64,000 nucleotides of DNA, from positions 30,931 to 94,930 of the forward strand of contig JAITEB010000028.1 in assembly GCA_031282245.1 (NCBI GenBank). The letters are read 5' to 3'. Below are positions 1 to 8,594 of this stretch, in pieces. The notes beneath the pieces were generated by a model. The model was given only the letters and a program-made list of their open reading frames with translations, made no database searches and was not told the origin of the DNA. The stretch comes from Oscillospiraceae bacterium. Lineage in GTDB: Bacteria > Bacillota > Clostridia > Oscillospirales > Ruminococcaceae. Each line of letters starts with the position of its first letter. Positions within the stretch are counted from its first letter, which is position 1. Made by a program: the position numbers and the translations under genes.

Positions 1-2
1 AC

Positions 3-998
3 GACGCTTTTCACAGCGCCTATACCGAGCTTAAAAAATACGCCGAGCTTGTCCCAAGCCGCTATATGCTCCGCGAAATCTCCCCAATAATGGACGTCAG
101 CGCCATAAAAGAATCGCGGGATTTGATAAAAAGCTTTAAGCCCGATATAGTGCACTGCCACAGCTCGAAAGCCGGGGCCGTCTGCCGCATTGCCGCAAAA
201 GCCGAAAAAGTCCCGAAGGTCTTTTATACGCCCCATGTGTACGCTTTCCAGGCGCCGGAATTCTCAGAGAAACAAAAATTCGCCTATATCCAGATTGAAA
301 AGCGGCTCAGCCGCGGCGCAACTACTCTGACGTTCAATGTCTCCAAAGAAGAAAAACGCTGTGCCCTTAAAGCCGGGCTTGACTGCCGGGATAAATTCAA
401 GGTGATTTACAACGGCATAGAAGACTGCCCCATAATGGACAAAAGCGAAGCCCGGCAAAGGCTTGGCCTTCCGGAAAACGCCTTTGTCGCGGGGGTTACG
501 GCGCGGCTGAACAGCCAGAAGGATCCTTTAACTTTTGTGAAAATAGCGGAGACTTTCGTCGCGGAGCATCCCGACGCGCACTTCGCCTACATAGGTTCCG
601 GTCCCTTCGCCGAAAGCATTAATACATATATCCTGCACCACGGCCTGGAGAAAAATATTCACCTGCTCGGCTACAGAAACGATGCGGAGTTTGTCGTGTC
701 CGCCTTTGACGTTTATCTGCTCACGTCTGTTTATGAGGGCTATCCCTACTGCCTTGTGGAAGCCCTGCGGGCGGGGGTTCCGCTTGCCGCGACAAAAGTC
801 TCCGGCAATAAAGAAATTGTCAAACCCAGCATAAACGGCGACTTCTTCGAGGCGGGGGACGTGAATTCCGGCGTGCGGCTTCTGGAGAAATTTTATAAAA
901 ATACGCCTTACTCAAGAGAAAGCGTGCGGGAGACTTTTAAAACAGGCTTTTCTCTCCGGCGCATGATTAAAACTATAGAATATTTTTATCTGGCGTGA
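3..998 (+). CDS. Glycosyltransferase family 4 (5' end cut by window edge)
   Basis: The reading frame is open from the first bases of the window, so the N-terminus lies upstream; the ATG at 66 is internal. The product looks like a GT4 (GT-B fold) glycosyltransferase of the kind that builds exopolysaccharide or cell-surface glycans from nucleotide sugars. Visible signs are the N-domain segment DIVHCHSSKAG, a donor-domain start GVTARLNSQKDP, and the C-terminal acidic motif EGYPYCLVEALRAGVP, which contains the E-x7-E nucleotide-sugar site. There is no signal peptide or membrane segment in the visible part, so it probably acts at the cytoplasmic face of the membrane. Substrate cannot be deduced. 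It converges on the signal peptidase gene across about 56 bp. Confidence 0.85.
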   Translation, partial: DAFHSAYTELKKYAELVPSRYMLREISPIMDVSAIKESRDLIKSFKPDIVHCHSSKAGAVCRIAAKAEKVPKVFYTPHVYAFQAPEFSEKQKFAYIQIEKRLSRGATTLTFNVSKEEKRCALKAGLDCRDKFKVIYNGIEDCPIMDKSEARQRLGLPENAFVAGVTARLNSQKDPLTFVKIAETFVAEHPDAHFAYIGSGPFAESINTYILHHGLEKNIHLLGYRNDAEFVVSAFDVYLLTSVYEGYPYCLVEALRAGVPLAATKVSGNKEIVKPSINGDFFEAGDVNSGVRLLEKFYKNTPYSRESVRETFKTGFSLRRMIKTIEYFYLA

Positions 999-1054
999 TT
1001 TTGCAATATTCCCTGTATTTATAAAATACGGCGGTTTTTGCGTTTCCGGCAAGC

Positions 1055-1660
1055 TCAGGATTCGCTGCTATAGGGATTCGGGATAAAACTGATTTTGTTC
1101 AGCGGCCAGTACCGAAAAAACATCCCGCCGACGATATAGCGCGTGTCTATCTGCCCAATATCGGCGGAACGGCTGTCAAGCGAATCGTTGCGGTTGTCGC
1201 CCATGACAAAAACTTTGCCTTTTTCTACAGTGACGGCTTCGCCCGTGCTCATGTCTTCTCTAAGATAGGTCTGCTCCAGTATGTAAGGCTCGTCCAGGGC
1301 CTTGCCGTTGACAAAGACAATTCCAGCCTCAAAATTTATTTCAACAACATCGCCCTCAACGGCGATGACGCGCTTGATAAGCGGTTTTGATTTGTCGACG
1401 TTAATAAGCCTTGGCTGAGTTATAGCCACAATGTCGCCTTTCTGTGGGGAATAAAACAGGTTATAGGCGACGAGCCTGTCCTGATTCTCAAGCGTGGGAT
1501 TCATCGAAGGCCCGATAACAGTAAACATGCGGAAAACAATGCCAAGAACAAGAATCAGAAAAATAAGGGCGTTGACGATAGACTCCGCCCAATCGTATAT
1601 TTCTCTTACAAGCGTATCCGAAGCTTTTCCTCCGGGACTGAAAAAACTTTGTGTCTCCAA
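1055..1660 (-). CDS. lepB: Signal peptidase I (copy 1 of a tandem pair)
   Basis: A type I signal peptidase that cleaves Sec/Tat signal peptides outside the membrane. About 201 residues, the usual size for Gram-positive SipS-type enzymes. It has one N-terminal membrane segment (about residues 30-50), the catalytic serine in GPSMNPTL, the catalytic lysine in KRVIAVEGD, and the conserved box VMGDNRNDSLDSR. The start is TTG at 1660, preceded by GAGGTGA at good spacing. It lies downstream of a paralogue (1721-2332) and rplS on the same strand, so it may be co-transcribed with the paralogue. Tandem lepB genes beside rplS are common in Bacillota. Function is secure; substrate split between the two copies is unknown. 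Confidence 0.93.
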   Translation of the reverse strand: METQSFFSPGGKASDTLVREIYDWAESIVNALIFLILVLGIVFRMFTVIGPSMNPTLENQDRLVAYNLFYSPQKGDIVAITQPRLINVDKSKPLIKRVIAVEGDVVEINFEAGIVFVNGKALDEPYILEQTYLREDMSTGEAVTVEKGKVFVMGDNRNDSLDSRSADIGQIDTRYIVGGMFFRYWPLNKISFIPNPYSSES

Positions 1661-1720
1661 AATAAAGTCACCTCATCAAAAAATTTGGCGCTCTGTAAAG
1701 GCGTCCGCCGCTTGTTCCCC

Positions 1721-2332
1721 TTACAGAAGTTTGAATTTGTCCGTCGGCCAAAACCGCGCGATAACCCTTTTGCTGATGTATCTCACATCAACCTGCCCGA
1801 TAGAAATATTGCGGCTGTCATCGGAATTGTTGCGGTTGTCGCCCATAACGAATATATGCCCTTTTTCCACAGTGAGCGGGAACTCTGTAGGCGTAAGGCT
1901 GACGCGGGTGGTCAGCTCATAAATATAAGGCTCGTCCAGGACGGCGCCGTTCAGATAAACTGTGCCGCTGGTAAAATCTATGTCGATAGTGTCCCCTTCA
2001 ATGGCAATAACGCGCTTGACAAGCGTCTTGCCCTCGTCCGCAATGTTGATGTCGCTCACAATTCCCGCGTGGCGCTCAAACAGGACAATATCGCCGCGGT
2101 TTATCCTGCCGTATATAGGCACGGCCAAAAGCCGGTCGTCGTTGCTGAAAGTCGGGTACATGGACATTCCGGAAACTTTTGTCCCGCTGATTATAAGACT
2201 GAACAACATCAAAACAGAGACAAGGGCGAGCACCGACATTTCTATAAATTCATAGACAGAAGAAACAGCCTTACCGATTTTGTTTTCAGCTTGCCGCTCA
2301 TAATAATAGGATGAATGTGATGAGAGCAACAA
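1721..2332 (-). CDS. lepB: Signal peptidase I (copy 2 of a tandem pair)
   Basis: Second type I signal peptidase, about 203 residues, with the serine motif SGMSMYPTF, the lysine motif KRVIAIEGD and the box VMGDNRNNSDDSR. One membrane segment sits at about residues 25-50. It is clearly paralogous to 1055-1660 but diverged over most of its length, especially in the N-terminal region and the loop before the C-terminal box, so the duplication is not recent. I choose TTG at 2332 because AAGGTGA lies about 5-6 bases upstream of it; a GTG at 2341 is also possible but has no ribosome site. It follows rplS after a terminator, so it probably has its own promoter in the AT-rich stretch 2345-2440. Confidence 0.92.
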   Translation of the reverse strand: MLLSSHSSYYYERQAENKIGKAVSSVYEFIEMSVLALVSVLMLFSLIISGTKVSGMSMYPTFSNDDRLLAVPIYGRINRGDIVLFERHAGIVSDINIADEGKTLVKRVIAIEGDTIDIDFTSGTVYLNGAVLDEPYIYELTTRVSLTPTEFPLTVEKGHIFVMGDNRNNSDDSRNISIGQVDVRYISKRVIARFWPTDKFKLL

Positions 2333-2468
2333 TTTTATCACCTTTTTTCGTTGTTGAGGCGTTTTGCTGTATCTGTTGACGAAAATTATTATGAACCGTT
2401 GCTGAGTTTTTATTTAGAGCGCATAAAAATTAGAAAACGTCTGTAAGAATCCATGCTTCCCAAAAAGC

Positions 2469-2495
2469 AAAAAAGGGCTGTAAAAGCCCCTTTCT
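2469..2495 (-). terminator. Intrinsic terminator after rplS
   Basis: On the minus strand a GGGCT/AGCCC stem with a short loop is followed by a run of T, directly after the rplS stop codon. It separates rplS from the downstream signal peptidase genes. Confidence 0.7.
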
Positions 2496-2506
2496 TTCCG
2501 AAAATA

Positions 2507-2857
2507 TCATCCAAGAAGAGTTTTAACTTTCGCGGCTTTTCCAATGCGCTTGCGCAGGTAGTAAAGCTTGGCTCTGCGGACGCGGCCGCGGCGCACTACC
2601 TCAACCTTCGCGACGTTCGGGCTGTGCAGCGGGAAAACCCTTTCAACGCCAACGCCATAGGACACCCGGCGAACGGTAAAAGTTTCCTGGATACCGCCGT
2701 GTTTTCTGGCGATAACTGTTCCCTCAAAGTTCTGGATTCTTTCTCTTTCGCCCTCTTTAATGCGGACATGAACCCTTACGGTGTCCCCGATGGAAAACTT
2801 GGGAACTTCGGCTTCGGGCTTATAGCTTTCTTGTTCAATCAGTTTTAAGGCGTCCAT
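2507..2857 (-). CDS. rplS: 50S ribosomal protein L19
   Basis: Ribosomal protein bL19, 116 residues, the normal length. It sits at the 30S-50S interface of the large subunit. Recognised from the conserved segments [29 protein letters not shown], and the C-terminal [14 protein letters not shown] at 2857 is preceded by GGAGG. The gene is followed by its own terminator. In many Bacillota rplS follows rpsP-rimM-trmD, which are not in this window: here the next gene upstream (2992-3663) is a phosphoesterase on the same strand, so the usual operon is broken or rplS has moved. Confidence 0.97.
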   Translation of the reverse strand: MDALKLIEQESYKPEAEVPKFSIGDTVRVHVRIKEGERERIQNFEGTVIARKHGGIQETFTVRRVSYGVGVERVFPLHSPNVAKVEVVRRGRVRRAKLYYLRKRIGKAAKVKTLLG

Positions 2858-2991
2858 TTAAGACGAAAACCTCCTTAGTAATCTTAGGATATTCTTGCCA
2901 GCCGTGGCAGAGGACTATCCGCACATGCTTTTTTATTGTATCACGCGCACGGGAACTTTGCAAGGACTTTATTCTGAAAATTTTGCAAAAA

Positions 2992-3663
2992 TCACTTGTC
3001 CAGCGGTATCACGTTCTTGAAAACAGCCGTATACAACGGGGAAATAACTTTGTCTATATGATAGCAGCCGAAAAACCAGCGCTTGAAACTGCACTTTTTG
3101 CTCACTTCGTCAAGAAAATTTTCCACCAGAGTAAAGCCCTCGTCCTGAACATCCAGAAAGCCCCTGATTCTGGACGTAATGTCGTGGCTTATTATATAGT
3201 CCACAGTCCACCCGGCCCGCTCAAGGTTTTCCCGGGCGCGGCTTATACCGGCCTGGGTGAGTTCGCTCTCCTGCCCCGCGCCCCGCCCGGTATTGTCCGC
3301 CGCTTCGCTGTCAAGGGTGTGCCCGCCACCGAAGGCAAAAAACTTTTTGCCCTCTATCTGGTAAATTTCGCCCCTGAGCATCTGGTAAACGTTTTTGCTC
3401 AGCGCGCGAACTTTGCCGCCGCAGAAGTCCTCCGACGGGAAAGCGTTCAGGAGTTCAAAATTCTCATGAGTTCCCTCAACGAACATGATTTTGTATTTAA
3501 ACTTTGAAAGCGAATTTAATACTTTGCGCTCCGCCGGGCTGCCGTCCCACACAAAGCCAAAATCCCCGCAGATTAAAAGGCAGTCATTTTTTCGCAGTTT
3601 TCTAAAGCCGGGTTCAAAAAACCTCTGTCTGTCTCCATGAAGATCCCCGCTTACAAATACCAT
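2992..3663 (-). CDS. Calcineurin-like metallophosphoesterase
   Basis: Predicted cytoplasmic metal-dependent phosphoesterase of about 223 residues. The dinuclear-metal motifs of the family are visible in order: SGDLHGD near the N-terminus, CGDFGFVWDG, the EGTHENFE version of the GNHE box, a central GGG-H segment, and SHD further on. The start is ATG at 3663 with AGGAGG upstream; a longer frame back to 3717 lacks a ribosome site. Substrate unknown: the family covers phosphoprotein, nucleotide and 2',3'-cyclic phosphodiester hydrolysis. It is transcribed towards rplS with a gap of about 134 bp, and divergently from the D,D-carboxypeptidase gene. Confidence 0.8.
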   Translation of the reverse strand: MVFVSGDLHGDRQRFFEPGFRKLRKNDCLLICGDFGFVWDGSPAERKVLNSLSKFKYKIMFVEGTHENFELLNAFPSEDFCGGKVRALSKNVYQMLRGEIYQIEGKKFFAFGGGHTLDSEAADNTGRGAGQESELTQAGISRARENLERAGWTVDYIISHDITSRIRGFLDVQDEGFTLVENFLDEVSKKCSFKRWFFGCYHIDKVISPLYTAVFKNVIPLDK

Positions 3664-3826
3664 TCCAAGAAGCCTCCTGTTTAAAATAAAATTAAGAGCT
3701 TTATTATTTATTTTCAAAAAAAATATGTTATACTGAAAATAATAAGGCTTTTTATTATTCTGCCGTTGACAGCCGCATTTTATTGCCCGAATATAATAAT
3801 ACTACAGATAGAGGGAGCTTGTCTAC

Positions 3827-5206
3827 ATGAAGAAAATTTTTATCGTTTTTTTTGTTTTGCCGCTTATTATAAATGCGCTTCCAACAGAACTTTCGGCGGC
3901 TTATCAGGTTCCTTTTGATGTGGACGCAAACGCCGTCTATTTTGTCAATTTGGACACGGACACGGTCGTCTATGAAAAAAATGCCGGCGAAAAAATTTAT
4001 CCGGCTTCCGTCACCAAAATTATGACCGCTGTGCTTGCCTTGGAAAATATCAAAAATATAAAAACCGAAATTATCACTGTCGAGCCTTATATGCTTGAGG
4101 AATTTTTAAATATAGATTATTCTTACTCTAATGGCGGCCTTAGAAATTTTGAGGAATTCACCGCGGAAGACTTGCTCTACGGGATTTTGCTGCAATCGGC
4201 CAGCGACGCCGCCGACGTCATTGCCGCGCGCGTCGGGGGAAATTCTATCCCCAATTTTATCGACATGATGAACAAAAAAGCAAAAGAGCTGGGCATGAAC
4301 GGCACGCACTTTGTAAACCCCCACGGTCTTCATGATCCCGACCACTATACCACCGCACGGGATCTTTACCTGCTTGCCAAATACGCCATGAATGTCCCCG
4401 GCTTTATGGAAATTGCCCAGACTACTGTCCATGGCTTTAAAACAAACAAACGCCCGAACGGGGAGTTTTTTATAGGCACAAACTACCTGCAGGACCAGAA
4501 CAACCATCCCGATTTGTATTACAAGCCCCTGAGGGGAATAAAAACAGGAACCACCGAGGAGGCCGGTTCCTGTCTCGTCTCGTCCGCTTCCCTCAATGGC
4601 TATAACTATCTTCTGGTGCTGATGGGCGAACCCCTCCGGCCTTCCGCCGCCGCTCCCGCCCAGGAGGGCGAGGAACAGGAGGAAATAACGGATTACAACC
4701 CCAAAAAATGTTTTACTGAAACGCCCAAGTTTTATAATTGGGCCTTTGAAAATTTTACTATAAAAGAACTTGTCCCCAAAAACAATCTGGCCGGGGAAGT
4801 CAGGCTGAATCTCTGCGCGGAAACCGACCATCTGCCGCTGTGTACTTATGAGAGCTTCACCCAGCTTATACCAGGCAATTACGAAGCCTCCAGCATACGT
4901 CTTGTCAATCATGTGCCCGAATACGTCAACGCCCCCGTGAAAAAAGGGGACCTTATCGGCACGGCCGATATAGTTCTTTCCGGAGAGGTTATCGGCTCGC
5001 TGAATCTCTACGCCGCGGAAAGCTATGAACGCAGCGGCCTGTACTATGTCCGGGATATTCTGCTGCGCGCTGTGGAGTCAAAATTTTTCAAATACGGGCT
5101 GATTTGTCTTGCGCTGGTCTTTCTGTTTTCGATTATGTCGTCGCTCAGAGCCGGCAGAACCAAAAAAAAGCGGCAGACAAAAGCAAACAAAAACCGTGTG
5201 AGATAA
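3827..5206 (+). CDS. D-alanyl-D-alanine carboxypeptidase (PBP5/DacF type)
   Basis: Secreted, membrane-anchored low-molecular-weight penicillin-binding protein that trims the terminal D-Ala from peptidoglycan stem peptides. 459 residues with an N-terminal signal peptide (residues 1-24), the SxxK active-site motif as SVTK, the KTG motif in RGIKTGTTEEAG, and a C-terminal membrane segment (about residues 425-445) followed by a basic tail. The second motif, usually SxN, reads SAS in QSASDAADV, so the asparagine is replaced by serine. An alanine/glutamate-rich linker sits before the C-terminal beta domain. Monocistronic by spacing; divergent from the phosphoesterase. Family assignment is firm; which paralogue (DacA/DacB/DacF) is not. 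Confidence 0.92.
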   Translation: MKKIFIVFFVLPLIINALPTELSAAYQVPFDVDANAVYFVNLDTDTVVYEKNAGEKIYPASVTKIMTAVLALENIKNIKTEIITVEPYMLEEFLNIDYSYSNGGLRNFEEFTAEDLLYGILLQSASDAADVIAARVGGNSIPNFIDMMNKKAKELGMNGTHFVNPHGLHDPDHYTTARDLYLLAKYAMNVPGFMEIAQTTVHGFKTNKRPNGEFFIGTNYLQDQNNHPDLYYKPLRGIKTGTTEEAGSCLVSSASLNGYNYLLVLMGEPLRPSAAAPAQEGEEQEEITDYNPKKCFTETPKFYNWAFENFTIKELVPKNNLAGEVRLNLCAETDHLPLCTYESFTQLIPGNYEASSIRLVNHVPEYVNAPVKKGDLIGTADIVLSGEVIGSLNLYAAESYERSGLYYVRDILLRAVESKFFKYGLICLALVFLFSIMSSLRAGRTKKKRQTKANKNRVR

Positions 5207-5245
5207 AAATTTTAGCCAAGTCCTATTTTGTTCACGAAAAAAATA

Positions 5246-5274
5246 TAGACTTTTTTATCGCGTTGATTTATAAT
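5246..5274 (+). promoter_or_regulatory. Possible sigma-A promoter for the flavodiiron cluster
   Basis: TAGACT and TATAAT are separated by 17 bp in an AT-rich gap about 50 bp ahead of the flavodiiron start. The -10 is perfect and the -35 is moderate. Confidence 0.45.
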
Positions 5275-5326
5275 AATAACAAATTAAGATATATTACTGA
5301 TAAGCGTCAGAAAGGTTTTGGTCAAC

Positions 5327-6520
5327 ATGAAACAATTAAGCCATTCCGTTTTTTACAACGGGATTTTAAACCCCGCCATGCGCGTCTTTGATGTAATTAT
5401 GCGCACAGAATATGGCACAAGTTATAATTCTTATGTTGTGAAAGGCTCCGAAAAAACCGCCATAATCGAAGCGGCTCATCTGCGCTTTGCCGAAAGCTAT
5501 AAAGAAGAGCTTGAAGAGGCCCTTGGAGAGGAAAAGCCGTCTTATCTGATTTTAAACCACACTGAACCGGATCATACTGGCGCCGTCGCAAAGCTGGCCG
5601 ATTGGTTCCCGGAAATTACAGTTGTTTGCAGTCAGGCGGCCTCGATTTATATCAAAAACATAACGAACATGCCGGATCTGAACATCCGCGTTGTGCGCGA
5701 CGGGGACACAATCAGTCTTGGGGACAAAACCCTGCGTTTTATCAACGCGCCTTTCCTGCACTGGCCGGATTCTATGTTCACCTGGCTGGAAGAGGAAAGA
5801 TTTCTGTTCAGCTGCGATTTTCTTGGCGCGCATTATTGCGAACCAGGCGTAATGGATACAAAAATCGCTTATCCGGACGCTTACTGGGACGCAATGAAGT
5901 ATTATTACGCCTGCATTTTCGGTCCTTTTGGCCCTTATGTTAAAAACGGACTTGAAAAAATCTCCGGGCTGGATATCGCCATGGTCTGCCCCAGCCATGG
6001 ACCGGCGCTTACCCCCGGCGTGCAGCTTGAGCGCGTTATTGATTATTATAAGCGGCAGTCCGCGCCGAAACAAAGCCCTATGCTTATACCGCTGTTTTAC
6101 TGTACGGCCTATGGCAACACAAAAAAAATCGCCGAAGCCGTCGCCGAGGGGATACGCAACGTTTTTCCAAAAGCCAGCGTTGCGGCTTATAATATTATTG
6201 AGCACGGAATGGAGGAGCTTGGGCGGCTTCTGAACGCAAGCGACGCTTTTCTGATTGGCGCGCTGACAATAAACCGCGACGCGGTTCCCCCGATATGGCA
6301 GCTTCTTTCGCACATTGACGCGGTGAATATCGCGAAAAGGCCGGCTGCGCTTTTCGGTTCTTTTGGCTGGAGCGGCGAGGCTTTCCCGCATGTCGCCGGG
6401 CGGCTGGCTTCCCTTAAATGCAAAGTCTTTGACAAGCAGTTCAAGCTGAATTTTGTCCCGTCGGAAAAAGATTTGGAAAACGCCGCCGCGTTTGGCGAAG
6501 AGTTTGCGCGCAGTCTCTAA
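5327..6520 (+). CDS. fprA: Flavodiiron protein (oxygen/NO reductase)
   Basis: A-type flavodiiron protein of 397 residues that reduces O2 to water and/or NO to N2O in the cytoplasm of anaerobes, taking electrons from a rubredoxin. The N-terminal metallo-beta-lactamase-like domain shows the diiron ligands in NHTEPDHTG, the CDFLGAHY segment and a later histidine in CPSHGP. The C-terminal flavodoxin-like domain begins near residue 255 (YCTAYGNTKKIAEAVAEG, an FMN phosphate loop). I prefer ATG at 5327 because AAAGG is 11 bases upstream; the TTG at 5318 is too close to it. The next gene encodes a flavin reductase-rubredoxin fusion, the known electron partner, and a PerR-type regulator follows, so this is an oxygen/NO defence operon. 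Confidence 0.93.
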   Translation: MKQLSHSVFYNGILNPAMRVFDVIMRTEYGTSYNSYVVKGSEKTAIIEAAHLRFAESYKEELEEALGEEKPSYLILNHTEPDHTGAVAKLADWFPEITVVCSQAASIYIKNITNMPDLNIRVVRDGDTISLGDKTLRFINAPFLHWPDSMFTWLEEERFLFSCDFLGAHYCEPGVMDTKIAYPDAYWDAMKYYYACIFGPFGPYVKNGLEKISGLDIAMVCPSHGPALTPGVQLERVIDYYKRQSAPKQSPMLIPLFYCTAYGNTKKIAEAVAEGIRNVFPKASVAAYNIIEHGMEELGRLLNASDAFLIGALTINRDAVPPIWQLLSHIDAVNIAKRPAALFGSFGWSGEAFPHVAGRLASLKCKVFDKQFKLNFVPSEKDLENAAAFGEEFARSL

Positions 6521-6553
6521 TGCAGTCTCTAATATCGAAAGGAAGATCTTATT

Positions 6554-7516
6554 ATGGATATTACCGCTCTTTTTAAATTGACCTATGGCCTTTACGTTTT
6601 AGGCGTCCGCACGGAAAACGGTCTTGGAGGCTGCGTTGTAGACGCTCTGGCGCAGCTTACTTCTGACGAGCCGCCCATACTGGCGCTTTCCAATAATAAG
6701 GGCAGCTTGACCAACGAAAGAATCAAAGCCGAAAGAGAATTCACTGTTTCCGTTCTGCCGAAAAACGTAGACCCCTTTGTTATCGCCAATTTTGGGATGC
6801 AATCCGCGCGGGAAGCGGACAAATGGCCGAATGTTCCCCATCATCTGGCGGAAAATGGCTTGCCCCTGTTGAATAATGCCGTTTCTTATGTTTACTGCAA
6901 AGTTGTGGAAATAAAAGAGCTGTCCACGCACACGCTGTTTCTCTGCGAGGTTGCGGACGCGTGGAACGGAGAAAACAAAAGCGATCCCCTCGTTTACGGC
7001 GATTATCAGAAAAGCATGAAAACCGCCACCAATCAGGCTTTTAAAGCCTTTAAAGAAAGCGGAAAAGTCCCCGCTCCCCCCGCCGAGCCAAAGGCGACCT
7101 GGATTTGCGGGCTGTGCGGACATGTCTATGACGGCGAAATCCCGTTTGAGGAACTTCCGGAGAATTGGACGTGTCCTGTCTGCGGGGTCGGCAAAGAAAT
7201 GTTTGAGAAACTGGAACCGAAAGACGCCGACAAGAATTCCGGCGGGACGGGTTGGGTTTGTTCTGTCTGCGGCTATGAGTATGAGGGCGAAACGCCGTTT
7301 GAGGAACTTCCTGACGATTGGGTCTGTCCCATTTGCGGCGTCGGCAAAGATTTGTTCGGGAGAGAGGGCGGAACTGCCGAAACTGCCGGCGGCGGGCAGC
7401 GGGTCTGTGGCATCTGCGGCTATAAGTACGACGGCGAAACACCGTTTGAGGAGCTTCCTGACGATTGGGTCTGCCCAATTTGCGGCGTTGGAAAAGATAT
7501 GTTTGAAAAAGAATAA
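6554..7516 (+). CDS. hrb: High-molecular-weight rubredoxin: flavin reductase fused to three rubredoxin domains
   Basis: 320 residues. The first 165 or so form a flavin reductase-like FMN-binding domain (start [18 protein letters not shown]), as in the Hrb proteins that pass NAD(P)H electrons to flavodiiron proteins. Three complete rubredoxin domains follow at about residues 180-222, 235-277 and 288-320. Each carries the paired C-x2-C knuckles for one Fe (CGLCG/CPVCG, CSVCG/CPICG, CGICG/CPICG) and the shared segment FEELP-(E/D)-(N/D)-W, joined by Gly/Ala/acidic linkers. Hrb proteins I know of have a single rubredoxin domain, so the triplication is unusual. It lies 33 bp after fprA with a good ribosome site and is presumably co-transcribed. 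Confidence 0.9.
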   Translation: MDITALFKLTYGLYVLGVRTENGLGGCVVDALAQLTSDEPPILALSNNKGSLTNERIKAEREFTVSVLPKNVDPFVIANFGMQSAREADKWPNVPHHLAENGLPLLNNAVSYVYCKVVEIKELSTHTLFLCEVADAWNGENKSDPLVYGDYQKSMKTATNQAFKAFKESGKVPAPPAEPKATWICGLCGHVYDGEIPFEELPENWTCPVCGVGKEMFEKLEPKDADKNSGGTGWVCSVCGYEYEGETPFEELPDDWVCPICGVGKDLFGREGGTAETAGGGQRVCGICGYKYDGETPFEELPDDWVCPICGVGKDMFEKE

Positions 7517-7590
7517 CGCTGTTTTTATTACCGGTAAAGGGGGGAGAGTTTAAAATAAACGTCAGCAGAAGATTTACAAAGCAGCGCAAA

Positions 7591-7968
7591 ATGATTCTGG
7601 AAACTTTGCGGAAAAGCTGCAATCACCCGACGGCGGAAGATGTTTACTCTTTACTGAAAAAAGACAACCCCGAACTCAGCCTTGGCACCGTTTACCGGAA
7701 CTTGAACGTGCTTTGCGAACAGGGCGAAATTTCAAAGGTCGAGAGCAATTTTGCCAGCGAGCGCTTTGACGGCAACAGCGCCCGGCATTATCATCTGGTT
7801 TGCGAAAAATGCGGCAAACTGATTGATCTTCCTGTTGGATATTTTGAGAGCGTTGACGAAACCGCAAACGCAAGCGCGGGCTGCCGCGTGTATTTCCATC
7901 GCATTATGTTTTCCGGCCTTTGCCCGGAATGCACTGCCACAGAAAAGGAGGTTCCGCCCAATGGCTAA
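7591..7968 (+). CDS. Fur/PerR-family transcriptional repressor
   Basis: Metal-dependent winged-helix regulator, closest in layout to PerR. The DNA-recognition helix LSLGTVYRNL, the metal-site segment HYHLVCEKCGKLIDL and the C-terminal zinc motif CPEC are present. The listed start is the first ATG (7591), but the family's N-terminal helix (RRFTKQRK) is encoded in frame upstream of it. A strong GGGGGGAGAG site at about 7538-7548 points to an ATA codon at 7555, with no ATG, GTG or TTG available there. The protein is therefore probably about 12 residues longer, possibly from a non-standard start. Sitting between fprA/hrb and an azoreductase-like gene, it likely controls this cluster in response to peroxide or metal. 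Confidence 0.85.
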   Translation: MILETLRKSCNHPTAEDVYSLLKKDNPELSLGTVYRNLNVLCEQGEISKVESNFASERFDGNSARHYHLVCEKCGKLIDLPVGYFESVDETANASAGCRVYFHRIMFSGLCPECTATEKEVPPNG

Positions 7969-8578
7969 AGTTTTATTTCTGGCCGCCGACCCATACCCGA
8001 CGCACGCCTCTGTCTCGCGCCAGCTTGCGACGGAATTTTTGAAGGTCTATATTTCCCGCAACGTCAGGGATGAGATAAAAGTACTCAATCTTTGCGAGGA
8101 GACAATACCGGCTGTCGATTATGCTGTTTTGAACGCCTGGGACAATATCGCGGCGGGAACGCCCGTTTCGGATTTCCCGAGAATTTGGCAGGACAAACTG
8201 AAAAGCTATGACGCGCTGTCAGAAGAATTCTTTTCGGCGGACAAATACGTCGCGGTCTTCCCGAGCTGGAACCTGACCGTTCCGCCGCAGCTTGTCTCTT
8301 ACCTGCTTTCGGCGCTGCCGCCTTCCGGCAAAAACAAAATTCCCAACGGGGAGAACAAAAAAGTTCTGCTTATCTGTTCCAGCGCTTATATCTGCTCTGA
8401 TACGGCTGCGCCCAATTACTGCGCGGGGGTTGACTGGCTGAAAAGGCTTTTTAAGCTCTGCGGCGTGGAAGATTTCGACGCGGTTTTTGCCGAAGGGATG
8501 GAGCAGTTTCCTGAAAATCGGGAGGAAATTATTAAAAACGCAAAAGTCGCGGTACAGGTTTACGCGAAGACTTTCTGA
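7961..8578 (+). CDS. FMN-dependent NADH-azoreductase-like flavoprotein
   Basis: About 205 residues with the flavodoxin-like fold of the AzoR/AcpD family, which uses FMN and NAD(P)H to reduce quinones or azo compounds in the cytoplasm. Visible marks are MAKVLFLAADPYPTHASVSR (phosphate loop), a PSWNLTVPPQL segment that corresponds to the family P-x-W/Y-N-xx-P motif, and the LLICSS strand followed by an SA segment. ATG at 7961 overlaps the last codons of the PerR-type gene and has GGAGG upstream, so translation is coupled. An in-frame extension back to 7823 is only the overlap with the previous gene. Likely the fourth member of the oxidative stress operon, ending at the terminator at 8595. Confidence 0.82.
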   Translation: MAKVLFLAADPYPTHASVSRQLATEFLKVYISRNVRDEIKVLNLCEETIPAVDYAVLNAWDNIAAGTPVSDFPRIWQDKLKSYDALSEEFFSADKYVAVFPSWNLTVPPQLVSYLLSALPPSGKNKIPNGENKKVLLICSSAYICSDTAAPNYCAGVDWLKRLFKLCGVEDFDAVFAEGMEQFPENREEIIKNAKVAVQVYAKTF

Positions 8579-8594
8579 AAATCACGCATATATA

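Noticed and set aside
3766..3797. TTGACA and TATAAT before the D,D-carboxypeptidase gene
   Set aside because: The spacing is 20 bp, too long for a normal sigma-A promoter, so not listed as a promoter.
7080..7516. Rubredoxin repeats as a CRISPR-like or non-coding repeat array
   Set aside because: The DNA similarity is explained by three coding domains in one frame.
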